Shown: positions 24,899-33,588 of the stretch, in pieces
How positions within the stretch are numbered: position 1 is the first letter of the stretch
Layout of the letters: the number at the start of each line of letters is the position of its first letter
Assembly: GCA_016235585.1 (NCBI GenBank)
Contig: JACRJY010000024.1
Location: 1 to 46,356 of the forward strand
Origin: Verrucomicrobiota bacterium
GTDB lineage: Bacteria; Verrucomicrobiota; Verrucomicrobiia; Limisphaerales; JACRJY01
Direction: 5' to 3'
DNA: 46,356 bases
The notes under the pieces: generated by a model
The model's database searches: none
Seen by the model: the letters and a program-made list of their open reading frames with translations, nothing else
What the model was told of the DNA's origin: nothing
Program-made: the position numbers and the translations under genes

Positions 24899-27433
24899 AT
24901 GGACTCGAATCAGACAACCCCTTCGTCTGAAACGCCACCCGGCACCGGCAGCCGTGCCGGCTTCACCGCCGGGAGCATCGTCGGTGGCGGGCGCTACCGG
25001 TTGAAATCCGTGATTGGTGGAGTGGGCAGGGGCGTGGTCTGGCTCGCGGAGGACGTGCGGCTCGGCGGGCCGGTGGCCCTCAAATTTCTCCCGCCGGAAA
25101 TCAGCCGCGACCCCGTGACCTTGGATGAAGTGCGGCGCGCGGTGTTGAAATGCCGCGCCCTGACGCATCCGCACATCGTTCGCATTCACGATTTCCATGG
25201 GGAGCCGGACGGAGCGCCGTTCGTCGCCATGGAATACGTGGAGGGCGAGAGCCTGCACACGTTGCGGCTGAAGCAGCCGGGGCGGGTGTTTGCGTGGGAG
25301 TTTCTTGCGCCGCTCGTCCAGCAGCTCTGCGAGGCGCTGGACTACGCGCACGGCGACAGGGTCATCCACCGCGCGCTCAAGCCGGCGAACCTGACGCTCG
25401 ACGGCAAGGGGCGGTTGAAGCTGGCGGACTTCAGCATCGCCGCCGCCGTGGGCGATTCGATGAATCGCCTCTCCCCGCGCGGTTCCACGAGCGGCACGCT
25501 CGCCTGCACCAGCCCGCAGCAGTTGGATGGCGGGATGCCGTGCCCGGCGGATGATATTTACGCGCTGGGGGCGGCGCTCTACGAACTGCTCACCAGCCGC
25601 CCGCCGTTTTTCTCCGGCGACATCGCGCATCAAATCCGCCACGTGCCCGCCACGCCGATGGACGAGCGGCTGGCCGAACTGGAAATTCAAAACAACATTC
25701 CGCCCGCCGTCGCCGCGATGGTCATGGCGTGCCTTGCCAAAGACCCGGCGCACCGCCCGCCAAGCGTGCGTGCCGTGGCGGACTGGCTGGGGCTGCCGAT
25801 GTCCGCTGATGTTCACATTGCCGCCGCCGCCTCCCGTCCGGAAACTTTGGAAGAGGCGGTCGCCCTCCCCAAAACGATGGGGCGGGCGATGGTCGGGGCG
25901 TTCGCCGTCATCATGCTGGCGGTCTTGGGTGGGTGGCTTTATTTCAAATCACACCCGATAACAAAGCCGCCTGCCGCGTCGGCGAAGGCCGTGAAGCGCC
26001 CGCCACCCGCCGTGGTGAAATTGCCGACAGCCTCGTCGCCGTCGGTTCCCATTGCTCTACCGTCCCCATCCAAACCCACGCAGATTCCCGCAGAACAGTT
26101 GGGTGCGAATTTGCCGGGTGAGTTTCGTTCCTTGTTCAATGGACGGGATTTCACTGGTTGGCAGATCGGTTCCTCGACATTTTGGACGATCAACGATGGA
26201 ACAATCGTCGGCCAAGGCCGAGGCCGGGCACACACCGGAAGCAGCAGTGGCACTTCTTTGTCATGGGAAGATGGAAAGGTTGACGATTTTGAGATGGAGG
26301 TGACTTACCGGCTTGTTGATGCCACGACACCCAAAGTGAAATATCGCGGGGCAACCGCCTCCAGAACTTTGGGGCAAGCCATGACTTATTCTTCTCAAAG
26401 GGGCTACTCCGTCAACTTGTCGGAAAACAAGGATTCTCCATGGCCAACTCCGTTGGGCAGCTTGACGGGAGAAGGACGGCCAACATTTTTTCCCGGCGAG
26501 CGCCTAGACCCAAATCGCCTTCCACCAAGCCGGCTGCAGAATGCGACACGGCTTGCCGGCATCGAGGCCTTCCGCAATAATGATTGGAATACGCTGGCCA
26601 TTGTTTCTGTTGGGAATCGCTTGGTGCATAAGCTCAACGGACGCGTCATTGTGGATTTCACCGACGATGATTCCGAACGCCAAAGCAAATCTGGCAGTGT
26701 GAGTGTCAGTTTGAGTGCAACCGACCAGGGAGCAATCATCATCAAGGACATTCGCCTCAAACAATTCAACCGGATGGGGGTCAAGACGGAGGAAAAATTT
26801 TCTCTTATTGGCGAACAGGGTTTGACAGGCTGGAAAGGCGATCCCAGATATTGGGCTGTTGAAAACGGCGTGCTTACGGGGCGTTGGCGGGCAGGGCAAG
26901 CCAATTCCTCCCCGGTCACACTCGAATGGACCAATGGCCTGCTGCAGAACTTCGACTTAAAGTTGACTTACCGCGTGTCTGGCACCGGCGCACCGGTGCT
27001 GGACTATTTGGCCGCCTCGAATCCGGAGGCCGTTGGTGATTTGGGTTACGCCGCCAACTTGGACAATTATGGGGCCGGGGCAAAATCGGGGGCCGGAAAC
27101 CTGATCCATCTAAAAACGCTGACCACTTGGAAAAACGGAGCGAGCCACACGGAATTACAGCGAGCCCCACTAAATTTTTCCGGTGTCTACTTGTCGAGCA
27201 ATAAAAAGGCGCGTCCACCATTTATCCTAAACGGCTGGAATGAACTAACCATCCGTGCCACTGGAGGCTGGTTAAAGCACGGCCTCAATGGCACTCAAAT
27301 AATCAATTTTGCATCAAGAAAAGGAGGCGGCAGCGGACGGTTGTCGCTCTGCCTGTTCACGCTTCCTGATCGCCCGGTGACGCTGGAAATCAAATCCATG
27401 GAACTGCGGCACTTGGCGGACGACGCGAAGTAG
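24899..27433 (+). CDS. predicted pseudokinase with TM segment and two DUF1080 domains
   Basis: The 844-residue protein joins a cytoplasmic Ser/Thr kinase-like domain (about residues 32-300) to an outside region. The glycine loop (GGVGRGVV) and VALKFL lysine (K62) are present. The catalytic loop reads HRALKPANL, with alanine at 159 (codon GCG at 25373) in place of the proton-accepting aspartate, and the metal-binding loop is DFS (177-179) rather than DFG. It is therefore probably catalytically impaired. A TM segment follows near residue 330 (AMVGAFAVIMLAVLGGWLYF). Then come two DUF1080 (LamG-like, 3-keto-disaccharide hydrolase family) domains, each starting with a SLFNG.DFTGW or SLIGEQGLTGW strand. 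The DUF1080 half is lower in GC (31/60 at 26341-26400) than the kinase half (42/60 at 25561-25620), which suggests a fused origin. It is followed by sixA. Confidence 0.87.
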   Translation: MDSNQTTPSSETPPGTGSRAGFTAGSIVGGGRYRLKSVIGGVGRGVVWLAEDVRLGGPVALKFLPPEISRDPVTLDEVRRAVLKCRALTHPHIVRIHDFHGEPDGAPFVAMEYVEGESLHTLRLKQPGRVFAWEFLAPLVQQLCEALDYAHGDRVIHRALKPANLTLDGKGRLKLADFSIAAAVGDSMNRLSPRGSTSGTLACTSPQQLDGGMPCPADDIYALGAALYELLTSRPPFFSGDIAHQIRHVPATPMDERLAELEIQNNIPPAVAAMVMACLAKDPAHRPPSVRAVADWLGLPMSADVHIAAAASRPETLEEAVALPKTMGRAMVGAFAVIMLAVLGGWLYFKSHPITKPPAASAKAVKRPPPAVVKLPTASSPSVPIALPSPSKPTQIPAEQLGANLPGEFRSLFNGRDFTGWQIGSSTFWTINDGTIVGQGRGRAHTGSSSGTSLSWEDGKVDDFEMEVTYRLVDATTPKVKYRGATASRTLGQAMTYSSQRGYSVNLSENKDSPWPTPLGSLTGEGRPTFFPGERLDPNRLPPSRLQNATRLAGIEAFRNNDWNTLAIVSVGNRLVHKLNGRVIVDFTDDDSERQSKSGSVSVSLSATDQGAIIIKDIRLKQFNRMGVKTEEKFSLIGEQGLTGWKGDPRYWAVENGVLTGRWRAGQANSSPVTLEWTNGLLQNFDLKLTYRVSGTGAPVLDYLAASNPEAVGDLGYAANLDNYGAGAKSGAGNLIHLKTLTTWKNGASHTELQRAPLNFSGVYLSSNKKARPPFILNGWNELTIRATGGWLKHGLNGTQIINFASRKGGGSGRLSLCLFTLPDRPVTLEIKSMELRHLADDAK

Positions 27434-27463
27434 GCAGGCCTCCTCGCGCTTTTTTCTTCGCGC

Positions 27464-27940
27464 ATGAAACTCTACTTCCTCCGCCACGCCGAGGCGCTCG
27501 ATGGCCTCGATGACGCGGCGCGCCCGCTCTCGCCGCGCGGCAAAAAACAGGCGGACAGGCTGGCGCGTTTTCTGTGCAAGGCCGGGATTGAATTCGACGC
27601 CGCCTTCAGCAGCCCGCTGGTGCGCGCCCGGCAGACGGCGGAGCGGATGTTGAAAATCACCAACAAGGAGCGTCGGCTCAAACTGGCGATGGACGATGCT
27701 TTGCTCAACGGCACGTCGCAGCGCGAGTTCGACCGCTGGCTGGGGCAGTTGCCCGCCGTGGAAAAGGTGCTGCTGGTCGGACACGAGCCGTCCCTGTCCG
27801 CGCGGGTGCGGCACCTGCTGGGCGGGCCGGACGAGGCGGCGTTGAAGCTGTCCAAAGGCGCGCTGGCGTGCGTGGAACTGGGCGCGACAGGTAATGGCGC
27901 GCTCAAGTTTCTCATCGCGCCGAAGCTGCTGGGGGCTTGA
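27464..27940 (+). CDS. sixA: phosphohistidine phosphatase SixA
   Basis: The 158-residue protein belongs to the histidine phosphatase superfamily. It starts MKLYFLRHAEALDG with the nucleophilic histidine in RHA (typical RHG position), has SPLVRARQTAERML with the second arginine, and ends with VLLVGHEPSLSARV, which contains the second catalytic histidine. Length and order fit SixA, which removes phosphate from phosphohistidine in phosphorelay proteins. It directly follows the kinase-like gene with a 30-bp gap. The next gene (28000) lies 59 bp downstream. Confidence 0.92.
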   Translation: MKLYFLRHAEALDGLDDAARPLSPRGKKQADRLARFLCKAGIEFDAAFSSPLVRARQTAERMLKITNKERRLKLAMDDALLNGTSQREFDRWLGQLPAVEKVLLVGHEPSLSARVRHLLGGPDEAALKLSKGALACVELGATGNGALKFLIAPKLLGA

Positions 27941-27999
27941 GGCGCATCACCGCCTTTCGAGTTGCCTTGCCGGAGGCTTGGAATTACAACGGCCCCGTG

Positions 28000-28656
28000 A
28001 TGCCCATGCTGGCCATGTCCGTCGCCTGGTTTGATCTCGTCGCGCTCGGGGCGCTCGCCGCCGGCGTGGTGATGGGGCTGCGGCGCGGGCTGTCCGAGGA
28101 GTTGTTTCCACTGGTGCAGTGGCTGGCAATTTTCCTGATCTGCGGCGCGACCTACAAGGTGCCGGGGGATTTGCTGGCTTCGCTGGGAAAAATCCAGCCC
28201 GGCTTCGCGTATGTGGCCTGCTATCTCGCGCTCGCGGCGCTGATGCTCGGCGGCTTCGCGCTGCTGCGGCGCGTGGTGGGGCTGAAGCTGGTCGAGCGGC
28301 AGGCCATCGGCGCGTGGGAGACGCCGCTGGGCGGGGTGGCCGGCGCGGGGCGGTGCGCGTGCATCCTGCTCATGATTCTGGCGCTGTTGAACGCCAAATA
28401 TGTCAGCCCAGAGGAACAGGAGCGCCTGCGCCAGCCCCGGACGGGGAGCGACGCGCCGGCAGTGTTTGCCGTGGAATCCGTCCAAAACGATGTCTTTGCC
28501 GGTTCGCGGGCGGGGGCTTTCGCGCAGCGGAGTCTCGGCGGGCTGCTCATCACGTCGTCGCCGCCGGTCGGGTATTTTGAGAAGAAGATCGAGGGCTTCG
28601 GCAAGAAAATGGAGCGCGCGGTGAACGAGGGCATTGAGGCCGCCGAAAAGAAATAG
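28000..28656 (+). CDS. CvpA-like membrane protein
   Basis: From ATG 28000 ([31 protein letters not shown]) the protein is 218 residues long; the frame continues upstream only through a TTG, so that start is unlikely. Four hydrophobic segments are visible in the first 130 residues: [53 protein letters not shown] and [17 protein letters not shown]. The pattern of a GxxxGxxRG turn after TM1 and a Q-W in TM2 fits the CvpA family (colicin V production protein). CvpA acts in envelope homeostasis; its exact function is not known. The C-terminal 70 residues are soluble and helical ([26 protein letters not shown]). It is in the same direction as sixA and the ferredoxin. Confidence 0.75.
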   Translation: MPMLAMSVAWFDLVALGALAAGVVMGLRRGLSEELFPLVQWLAIFLICGATYKVPGDLLASLGKIQPGFAYVACYLALAALMLGGFALLRRVVGLKLVERQAIGAWETPLGGVAGAGRCACILLMILALLNAKYVSPEEQERLRQPRTGSDAPAVFAVESVQNDVFAGSRAGAFAQRSLGGLLITSSPPVGYFEKKIEGFGKKMERAVNEGIEAAEKK

Positions 28657-28678
28657 CTCGCCCGCCACTCAAAAAACC

Positions 28679-29065
28679 ATGCCCGACGAACTCCAGCAAG
28701 CCGCCGCCGCCCTCGGCCTGGGAAAATTCCGCCGGCACATTTTTCTCTGCGCCGATCAGGCCAAGCCCAAGTGCAGCGACCGGGAGGAAAGCCTCGCCGC
28801 GTGGGAATACCTCAAGCGCCGGCTGAAGGAACTCGGCCTCGTCGGGCCGGAGGCCTCGGTCTGCCGCACCAAGGCGAACTGCCTGCAAATCTGCGTGCGC
28901 GGCCCCGTCGCCGTGGTCTATCCGGAGGGCGTCTGGTATCACTCCTGCACGCCGGCCGTGCTGGAGCGCATCATTCAAGAGCACTTGATCGGCGGAAGGC
29001 CCGTGCGGGAGTTTGTGCTGGCGGAGCATCCGCTTGCGATGGATTCTGCGAAAGAACAATGCTGA
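28679..29065 (+). CDS. thioredoxin-like [2Fe-2S] ferredoxin
   Basis: The 128-residue protein starts at ATG 28679 ([32 protein letters not shown]). Cysteines in [10 protein letters not shown] and [16 protein letters not shown] follow the pattern of thioredoxin-like ferredoxins (Fd2 / (2Fe-2S) ferredoxin domain). [18 protein letters not shown] and [14 protein letters not shown] are typical of that family. It should carry a [2Fe-2S] cluster and shuttle electrons; no partner reductase is nearby. Its last seven bases overlap the start of the next gene (ATG 29059 within ATGCTGA), which suggests translational coupling with the GH5-like protein although their functions look unrelated. Confidence 0.87.
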   Translation: MPDELQQAAAALGLGKFRRHIFLCADQAKPKCSDREESLAAWEYLKRRLKELGLVGPEASVCRTKANCLQICVRGPVAVVYPEGVWYHSCTPAVLERIIQEHLIGGRPVREFVLAEHPLAMDSAKEQC

Positions 29066-30192
29066 TGCCGCTTCACCCAACACCCGCCCGCGCCGGTCTC
29101 GCGATTGGATTGCTTTTGGCGCTGCTCTTTATTTCACCCTGCTTGGCCGCGCCGCTGGAGTGGATTGAAGTCGCGGCGGACGGAAAAAGTTTCATCCAAA
29201 AGCCGTCCGGCGCAAAATTCTCGCCGTGGGGTTTCAACTACGACCACGACGAGAAGGGCCGGCTGATCGAGGACTACTGGCTCGCCGAGTGGCCGAAAGT
29301 GGAGGCGGACTTCCGCGAGATGAAGCAGCTCGGTGCAAATGTTGTGCGCGTGCATCTGCAAGTCGGCAAGTTCATGATCTCGTCCGCGCGCGCGGACGAC
29401 GGCGTGCTGCGGCAGCTCCGGCGGCTCGTGCGGCTCGCGGAGGACACCGGCCTGTATCTCGATGTCACCGGCCTCGGCTGCTACCACCGCGCCGATGTGC
29501 CGAAGTGGTATGACGCGGTATCGGAGGCGGAGCGCTGGGAAATCCAGTCGCGGTTCTGGCACGCCGTCGCCCGCGAGTGCCGCGAAAGTCCGGCTATCTT
29601 CTGCTATGACCTGATGAACGAGCCGGTTGCACCCGCTGGCAGCGGCAGGGGGAAGGACTGGCTTGGCCCGGCGTTCGCGGGAAAACATTTCGTGCAATAC
29701 ATCTCGCTCGACGCGCAGGGCCGCGAGCGGGAGACCATCGCGCGCGAATGGATTCGCAAGCTCACGCAAACCATCCGCGCGGTGGACAAGCGGCACCTCG
29801 TCACGGTCGGGTTGGTGGACTGGAGCTTGAAGCGTCCGCGCACGTTGTATTCCGGCTTCGCGCCGGAGCAAATCGCGCCGGAACTGGATTTTCTGTGCAT
29901 CCATCTTTACCCGGAGTCGGGCAAGGTGGCCGAGGCGATGGACAAGCTGAAGGGCTTCGCCGTCGGCAAGCCCGTGGTCATCGAGGAGACTTTCCCGCTC
30001 AAGTGCTCGGTCGAAGACTTCAACCTGTTTCTGGACCAGTCGCGCGCCACCGCCGCCGGGGTGATCGGCTTCTACTGGGGCGCGCCGCCGGAGGAGCTGC
30101 GGAAAACAAACAGCATCGCGAACTCTCTCATGCTCCGCTGGCTGGAAATTTTCCAGCAGCGCGCGCCGGGGAAACCTCCGTTGAAGCCGTGA
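29059..30192 (+). CDS. secreted GH5-like (cellulase family) glycoside hydrolase
   Basis: From ATG 29059 the 377-residue protein starts with a signal peptide ([32 protein letters not shown]). The (beta/alpha)8 pattern is visible: [34 protein letters not shown] with an arginine typical of clan GH-A, and [12 protein letters not shown] with the acid/base glutamate E188. [11 protein letters not shown] and then [15 protein letters not shown] carry the nucleophile candidates E309/E310. This arrangement (NEP then E-rich strand 7) fits GH5-type cellulases and mannanases. The substrate cannot be told. It overlaps the ferredoxin gene by seven bases. The last residues end just before a TATTAC inverted repeat that probably controls the next gene. 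Confidence 0.87.
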   Translation: MLMPLHPTPARAGLAIGLLLALLFISPCLAAPLEWIEVAADGKSFIQKPSGAKFSPWGFNYDHDEKGRLIEDYWLAEWPKVEADFREMKQLGANVVRVHLQVGKFMISSARADDGVLRQLRRLVRLAEDTGLYLDVTGLGCYHRADVPKWYDAVSEAERWEIQSRFWHAVARECRESPAIFCYDLMNEPVAPAGSGRGKDWLGPAFAGKHFVQYISLDAQGRERETIAREWIRKLTQTIRAVDKRHLVTVGLVDWSLKRPRTLYSGFAPEQIAPELDFLCIHLYPESGKVAEAMDKLKGFAVGKPVVIEETFPLKCSVEDFNLFLDQSRATAAGVIGFYWGAPPEELRKTNSIANSLMLRWLEIFQQRAPGKPPLKP

Positions 30193-30233
30193 GCCAGCCG
30201 GCTCGGCACCCGCCACGGCGGCTTGCCTGCAAT

Positions 30234-30251
30234 TATTACGTATAGGTAATA
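30234..30251. promoter_or_regulatory. inverted repeat TATTAC-gtatag-GTAATA
   Basis: Arms of six bases around a six-base centre at 30234-30251 lie in the short AT-rich stretch upstream of the PQQ-type propeller gene (start 30350). The position and symmetry suit an operator or the promoter core of that gene and the cluster after it. Confidence 0.35.
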
Positions 30252-30349
30252 TTTATTTGCCAAACGCCGCCGCCAGCGGAATAGTCCTCCCGGCTGCACC
30301 AATGACGAAAGCGGACTCCGTCCATCGTCCAATGTTGCGGCCATTGCGA

Positions 30350-31528
30350 ATGAAAACGCTTTCCATCATCGCCGCGCTGGCTGGCATTGCGCTGGCCGCC
30401 GTGAGTCTGCGGCCCGACGCGGCCACGCCCACGGCGGGCAGGGAAACTTCCAAGCCCCTCGCGCCCGCCTCTGCCGACTGGCCGATGTTCCGCGGCAACC
30501 CCGGCCTGACCGGCGTGGCCAGCGGCAGCCTGCCGGACAAGCTTTCCATGCTCTGGAGCTTCAAGACTGGCGGCCCGGTGAAATCCTCCGCCGCCATCGT
30601 GGGCGGCAAAGTTTTCATCGGCTCGGATGACGGCAACCTTTACACGCTGAACCTGGCTGACGGCAAAAAAATCTGGACCGCCAAAACCGAAGGAGCTATC
30701 GAATCCTCGCCGCTTGTGCTGGATGGCAGAGTTTTTGTCGGCTCCATGGAGGGCTTCCTCTACGCCGTCAGTGCGGCGGATGGAAAGGAGCTTTGGAAAT
30801 TCAAGACCGAGGACAAGATCGTCGGCGCGCCCAACTGGGTGAAGTCGCCCGATGGCAGGGCGAACTGGATTCTCGCAGGCAGCCACGATTTCAAGCTGTA
30901 TTGCCTCGACGCCGCGACTGGCAGAAGCAACTGGGTCTATGAGAGCGGCAACTACATCAACGGCACGCCCGCCGTGGACAATGGCGTGACGGCCTTCGGC
31001 GGCTGCGACGCGCTGCTGCACGTCATCTCGCTCGACGACGGCAGGCAGGTGAAGGAAGTGGACGCCGGGGCCTACGTGGCCGGCTCCGCCGCGCTGGCGG
31101 ACGGGCGCGCCTACTTCGGCCATCTGGAGAACGCCTTTCTGTGCATTGACATCGTGAAGGAAAAGACCGCGTGGACTTACAAGGAACGCAACTTCCCCTA
31201 CTACTCCTCGCCGGCGGTGACGAAGGATCGCGTCCTTTTCGGCGGGCGCGACAAGCGTGTGCATTGCGTCAAGCGCGACACCGGCGAGGCTGACTGGACG
31301 TTCGCCACGCAGGGCAAGGTGGACAGCTCGCCGGTGGTCGTGGACGGCAAAGTGGTGGTCGGCTCGGAGGACGGGCGGCTCTACGTGCTCTCGCTCAAGG
31401 ACGGCAAGGAGCTGTGGAACTACGAAATCGGCCAGGGCCTGACGAGTTCGCCCGCCGTCGCGAGCGGGAAAATCGTCATCGGGAGCGAGGATGGAAGTGT
31501 CTATTGTTTTGGGACGAAGAAAAATTGA
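30350..31528 (+). CDS. exported PQQ-type beta-propeller repeat protein
   Basis: The start at 30350 ([24 protein letters not shown]) gives a signal peptide or N-terminal anchor. The 392-residue protein is built from about seven propeller blades with the PQQ_2/BamB-like signature 'G.VY.GS.DG.LYALD..TG...W': [119 protein letters not shown] and [24 protein letters not shown]. The opening [12 protein letters not shown] is common in PVC bacteria. No catalytic residues for a PQQ dehydrogenase are evident, so it is probably a scaffold or binding protein. It ends 13 bp before the radical SAM gene. Confidence 0.85.
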   Translation: MKTLSIIAALAGIALAAVSLRPDAATPTAGRETSKPLAPASADWPMFRGNPGLTGVASGSLPDKLSMLWSFKTGGPVKSSAAIVGGKVFIGSDDGNLYTLNLADGKKIWTAKTEGAIESSPLVLDGRVFVGSMEGFLYAVSAADGKELWKFKTEDKIVGAPNWVKSPDGRANWILAGSHDFKLYCLDAATGRSNWVYESGNYINGTPAVDNGVTAFGGCDALLHVISLDDGRQVKEVDAGAYVAGSAALADGRAYFGHLENAFLCIDIVKEKTAWTYKERNFPYYSSPAVTKDRVLFGGRDKRVHCVKRDTGEADWTFATQGKVDSSPVVVDGKVVVGSEDGRLYVLSLKDGKELWNYEIGQGLTSSPAVASGKIVIGSEDGSVYCFGTKKN

Positions 31529-31541
31529 ACGAGAACCTGTT

Positions 31542-32891
31542 ATGAGCACCGTCACCATCGCCCCCGCGCCGAAGACCGCCGGTCCGCCGATTCACCACGA
31601 GACCAAGGCCGGCAATTATTTCGTCGCCAACTACCCGCCGTTCGCGTTCTGGAAGCCGGAGTTGATCGGCGAGTTCGAGCGCGCCCTCGAGCAGCCGCCG
31701 CGTCCCGGCGTGCCCCTTGGCGTTTACATGCACATTCCGTTTTGCCGGAAGCGCTGCCACTTCTGCTACTTCAAGGTCTACACCGACAAGGATTCGTCCG
31801 AGATCAAGGACTACATCGAGACGGCGCTGGCGGAACTGGAGTTCTACGCGAAGAAGCCGTTCGTCGGCGGGCGCAAGGCGAATTTCGTTTACTTCGGCGG
31901 CGGCACGCCGAGTTATCTTTCCGAGAAGCAGCTCCACCATCTCGCCGACGGCATGAAGCGCCTCATCCCGTGGGACGGCGTGGAGGAAGTCACCTTCGAG
32001 TGCGAGCCGGGCACGCTCACGGATCACAAGCTGAAGGCCATTCGCGACATCGGCGTCACGCGGCTTTCGCTCGGTGTGGAAAATTTCAGCGACCACATTC
32101 TCGACATCAACGGCCGCGCGCATCGCAGCAAGGAAATCGCGCGCGCCTACGGTTACGCGCGCGAGCTGGGCTTTCCGCAGATCAACATTGATCTCATCGC
32201 CGGCATGGTCGAGGAGACGGAGGAAAACTGGCGCGATTGCGTCGCCAAGACCATCGCGATGTCGCCCGACTCGGTGACGATCTACCAGATGGAGATTCCC
32301 TACAACACGACCATCTACCAGCGCATGAAGGCCGAGGGGAAACTCGTCGCGCCCGTGGCCGATTGGGAAACGAAGCGCGAATGGGTCAGCTACGCCTTCA
32401 CGGAAATGGAGAAGGCCGGTTACAGCGTCAACAGCACCTGCACCGTGGTGAAGGATCCGGCGAAGACGAAGTTCATCTATCGCGAACGGCTTTTCACCGG
32501 CGCGGATTTGCTCTCGCTCGGCGTGGCGAGCTTCGGGCACATCAGCGGCGTGCATTACCAGAACCAGCACGAATTCGCGCCCTACATGGAGGCGATTCAC
32601 GGCGGCCGCTCGCCCGTCTATCGCGCCTACCGTCCGAACGACGACGAGCGGCTCATCCGCGAGTTCATCCTGCCGCTGAAACTCGGCGCGGTGAAGGCGA
32701 GCCATTACATCCAGCGCTTCGGCGTGGACCCGCGCGTGCGTTTTGCCCCCGCCCTGCAACGCCTCAAGGACTGGGGCTACCTGACCATTGACGGTGACGA
32801 AATCCGCCTCAACCGAGATGGTCTGCTGCAAGTGGACCGCCTGCTGCATGAGTTCTTTCTGCCGGAGCACGAGACCGGCCGCTACGCGTGA
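31542..32891 (+). CDS. HemN/HemW-like radical SAM protein
   Basis: ATG 31542 (MSTVTIAPAPKTAGPPIHHE) gives 449 residues; an upstream in-frame ATG at 31491 lies inside the preceding gene. The radical SAM [4Fe-4S] motif is MHIPFCRKRCHFCYFKVY (C68, C72, C75; CX3CX2C). VYFGGGTPSYLSEKQL is the GGGTPS SAM-binding loop, and FECEPGTLTDHKLKAIRDIGVTRLSLGVENF is typical of the coproporphyrinogen oxidase (HemN) family. INIDLIAGMVEETEENW is the strand pair seen in HemN and HemW. The HemN C-terminal domain follows. HemN-like enzymes act in haem biosynthesis, but many clustered homologues are methyltransferases, cyclases or haem chaperones. No other haem gene is here. It is followed two bases later by a UbiC-like gene, so a role in that pathway is possible. 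Confidence 0.85.
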   Translation: MSTVTIAPAPKTAGPPIHHETKAGNYFVANYPPFAFWKPELIGEFERALEQPPRPGVPLGVYMHIPFCRKRCHFCYFKVYTDKDSSEIKDYIETALAELEFYAKKPFVGGRKANFVYFGGGTPSYLSEKQLHHLADGMKRLIPWDGVEEVTFECEPGTLTDHKLKAIRDIGVTRLSLGVENFSDHILDINGRAHRSKEIARAYGYARELGFPQINIDLIAGMVEETEENWRDCVAKTIAMSPDSVTIYQMEIPYNTTIYQRMKAEGKLVAPVADWETKREWVSYAFTEMEKAGYSVNSTCTVVKDPAKTKFIYRERLFTGADLLSLGVASFGHISGVHYQNQHEFAPYMEAIHGGRSPVYRAYRPNDDERLIREFILPLKLGAVKASHYIQRFGVDPRVRFAPALQRLKDWGYLTIDGDEIRLNRDGLLQVDRLLHEFFLPEHETGRYA

Positions 32892-32892
32892 C

Positions 32893-33477
32893 ATGAGCAC
32901 CCCCGCCACATCCAGTTCGCTCCTGATGCCGACGGCGTTGCCGATCGCGTATCCGCTGGACGATTTTTACGCGCAGCAGGGACTCGTTTTGCCGCGCATC
33001 GAGGCCGTCGAGGGGAAAGACGTGCCGGAGCCTTACCGCTCGCTGCTTGTTCACGGGGACGACATGACGCCGACGTTGGAGAAATTTCACGGCGACAAGA
33101 TTCACATCCGCGTCATGCGCCAGCAGCAGCGGGACGATTTTTACTTCCGCGAAGTGGTGCTCGTGCTCGACGCGGACGAGCGCCCGGTGGAGTTCGGCGC
33201 GATCAAGATGAACCTCGCGCTCTTCTCGCCCGCCGCGCGCAAACTCATCCTCGAGGAGCGCGAACCGCTCGGTCACATCCTTCGCGATTGCGCCGTGGCC
33301 CACGCCAGCCGGCCCAAGGCGTATCTGCGCGTCGAATCGGACCAACTCATCAACGAGGCCCTGAAGCTGGCGGCCCAGCACACGCTTTACGGGCGGCGCA
33401 ACACGCACTTCGACACGGAGAACCGGGCGTTGGCGGAAATTGTGGAAATCCTGCCGCCCGAAACAACGAAAACCTGA
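32893..33477 (+). CDS. UbiC-like chorismate pyruvate-lyase homologue
   Basis: ATG 32893 gives a 194-residue protein one base after the radical SAM stop, so the genes are tightly coupled. The core follows the chorismate lyase fold: FYFREVVLVLDADERPVEFGAIKMNL corresponds to the REVLL...PWLFARTVVP strands of UbiC, and ILEEREPLGHILRD to the PLG-L region. LYGRRNTHFDTENRALAEIVEILP matches the C-terminal LWGRRS...LLLTEIFLP signature, with GRR at 167-169 and the conserved glutamate E182. UbiC-type enzymes release pyruvate from chorismate to leave 4-hydroxybenzoate. I expect an aromatic-acid-forming enzyme; the exact isomer is not determined. It lies between a radical SAM enzyme and a flavin-halogenase-like protein. 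Confidence 0.78.
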   Translation: MSTPATSSSLLMPTALPIAYPLDDFYAQQGLVLPRIEAVEGKDVPEPYRSLLVHGDDMTPTLEKFHGDKIHIRVMRQQQRDDFYFREVVLVLDADERPVEFGAIKMNLALFSPAARKLILEEREPLGHILRDCAVAHASRPKAYLRVESDQLINEALKLAAQHTLYGRRNTHFDTENRALAEIVEILPPETTKT

Positions 33478-33478
33478 C

Positions 33479-33576
33479 CAGCCACGGATGAAACACGGAT
33501 TGAACACAGATCACGAACAGCGGGCTTTCTTGGGCCATCCCCCTTCCGTGTTTGTTCCGTGTTCAATCGGTGGCTG
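33479..33576. repeat. long imperfect inverted repeat of CCACGGAT-type words
   Basis: The arms start CAGCCAC (33479) and end GTGGCTG (33576). Inside, words such as ACACGGAT, GATTGAACACGG and TTCCGTGTT recur, so the arms are nearly periodic. The related element at 40941-41027 shares GCCACGGATTGAACACGG-type arms. It fills the gap between the UbiC-like and halogenase-like genes and can form a hairpin of about 98 nt. Confidence 0.78.
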
Positions 33577-33588
33577 AAAAATGAAACT

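Noticed and set aside
31542..32891. Calling the radical SAM gene hemN
   Set aside because: The iron-sulfur motif is CX3CX2C without the fourth cysteine of E. coli-type HemN, and no haem genes are near; kept as HemN/HemW-like.
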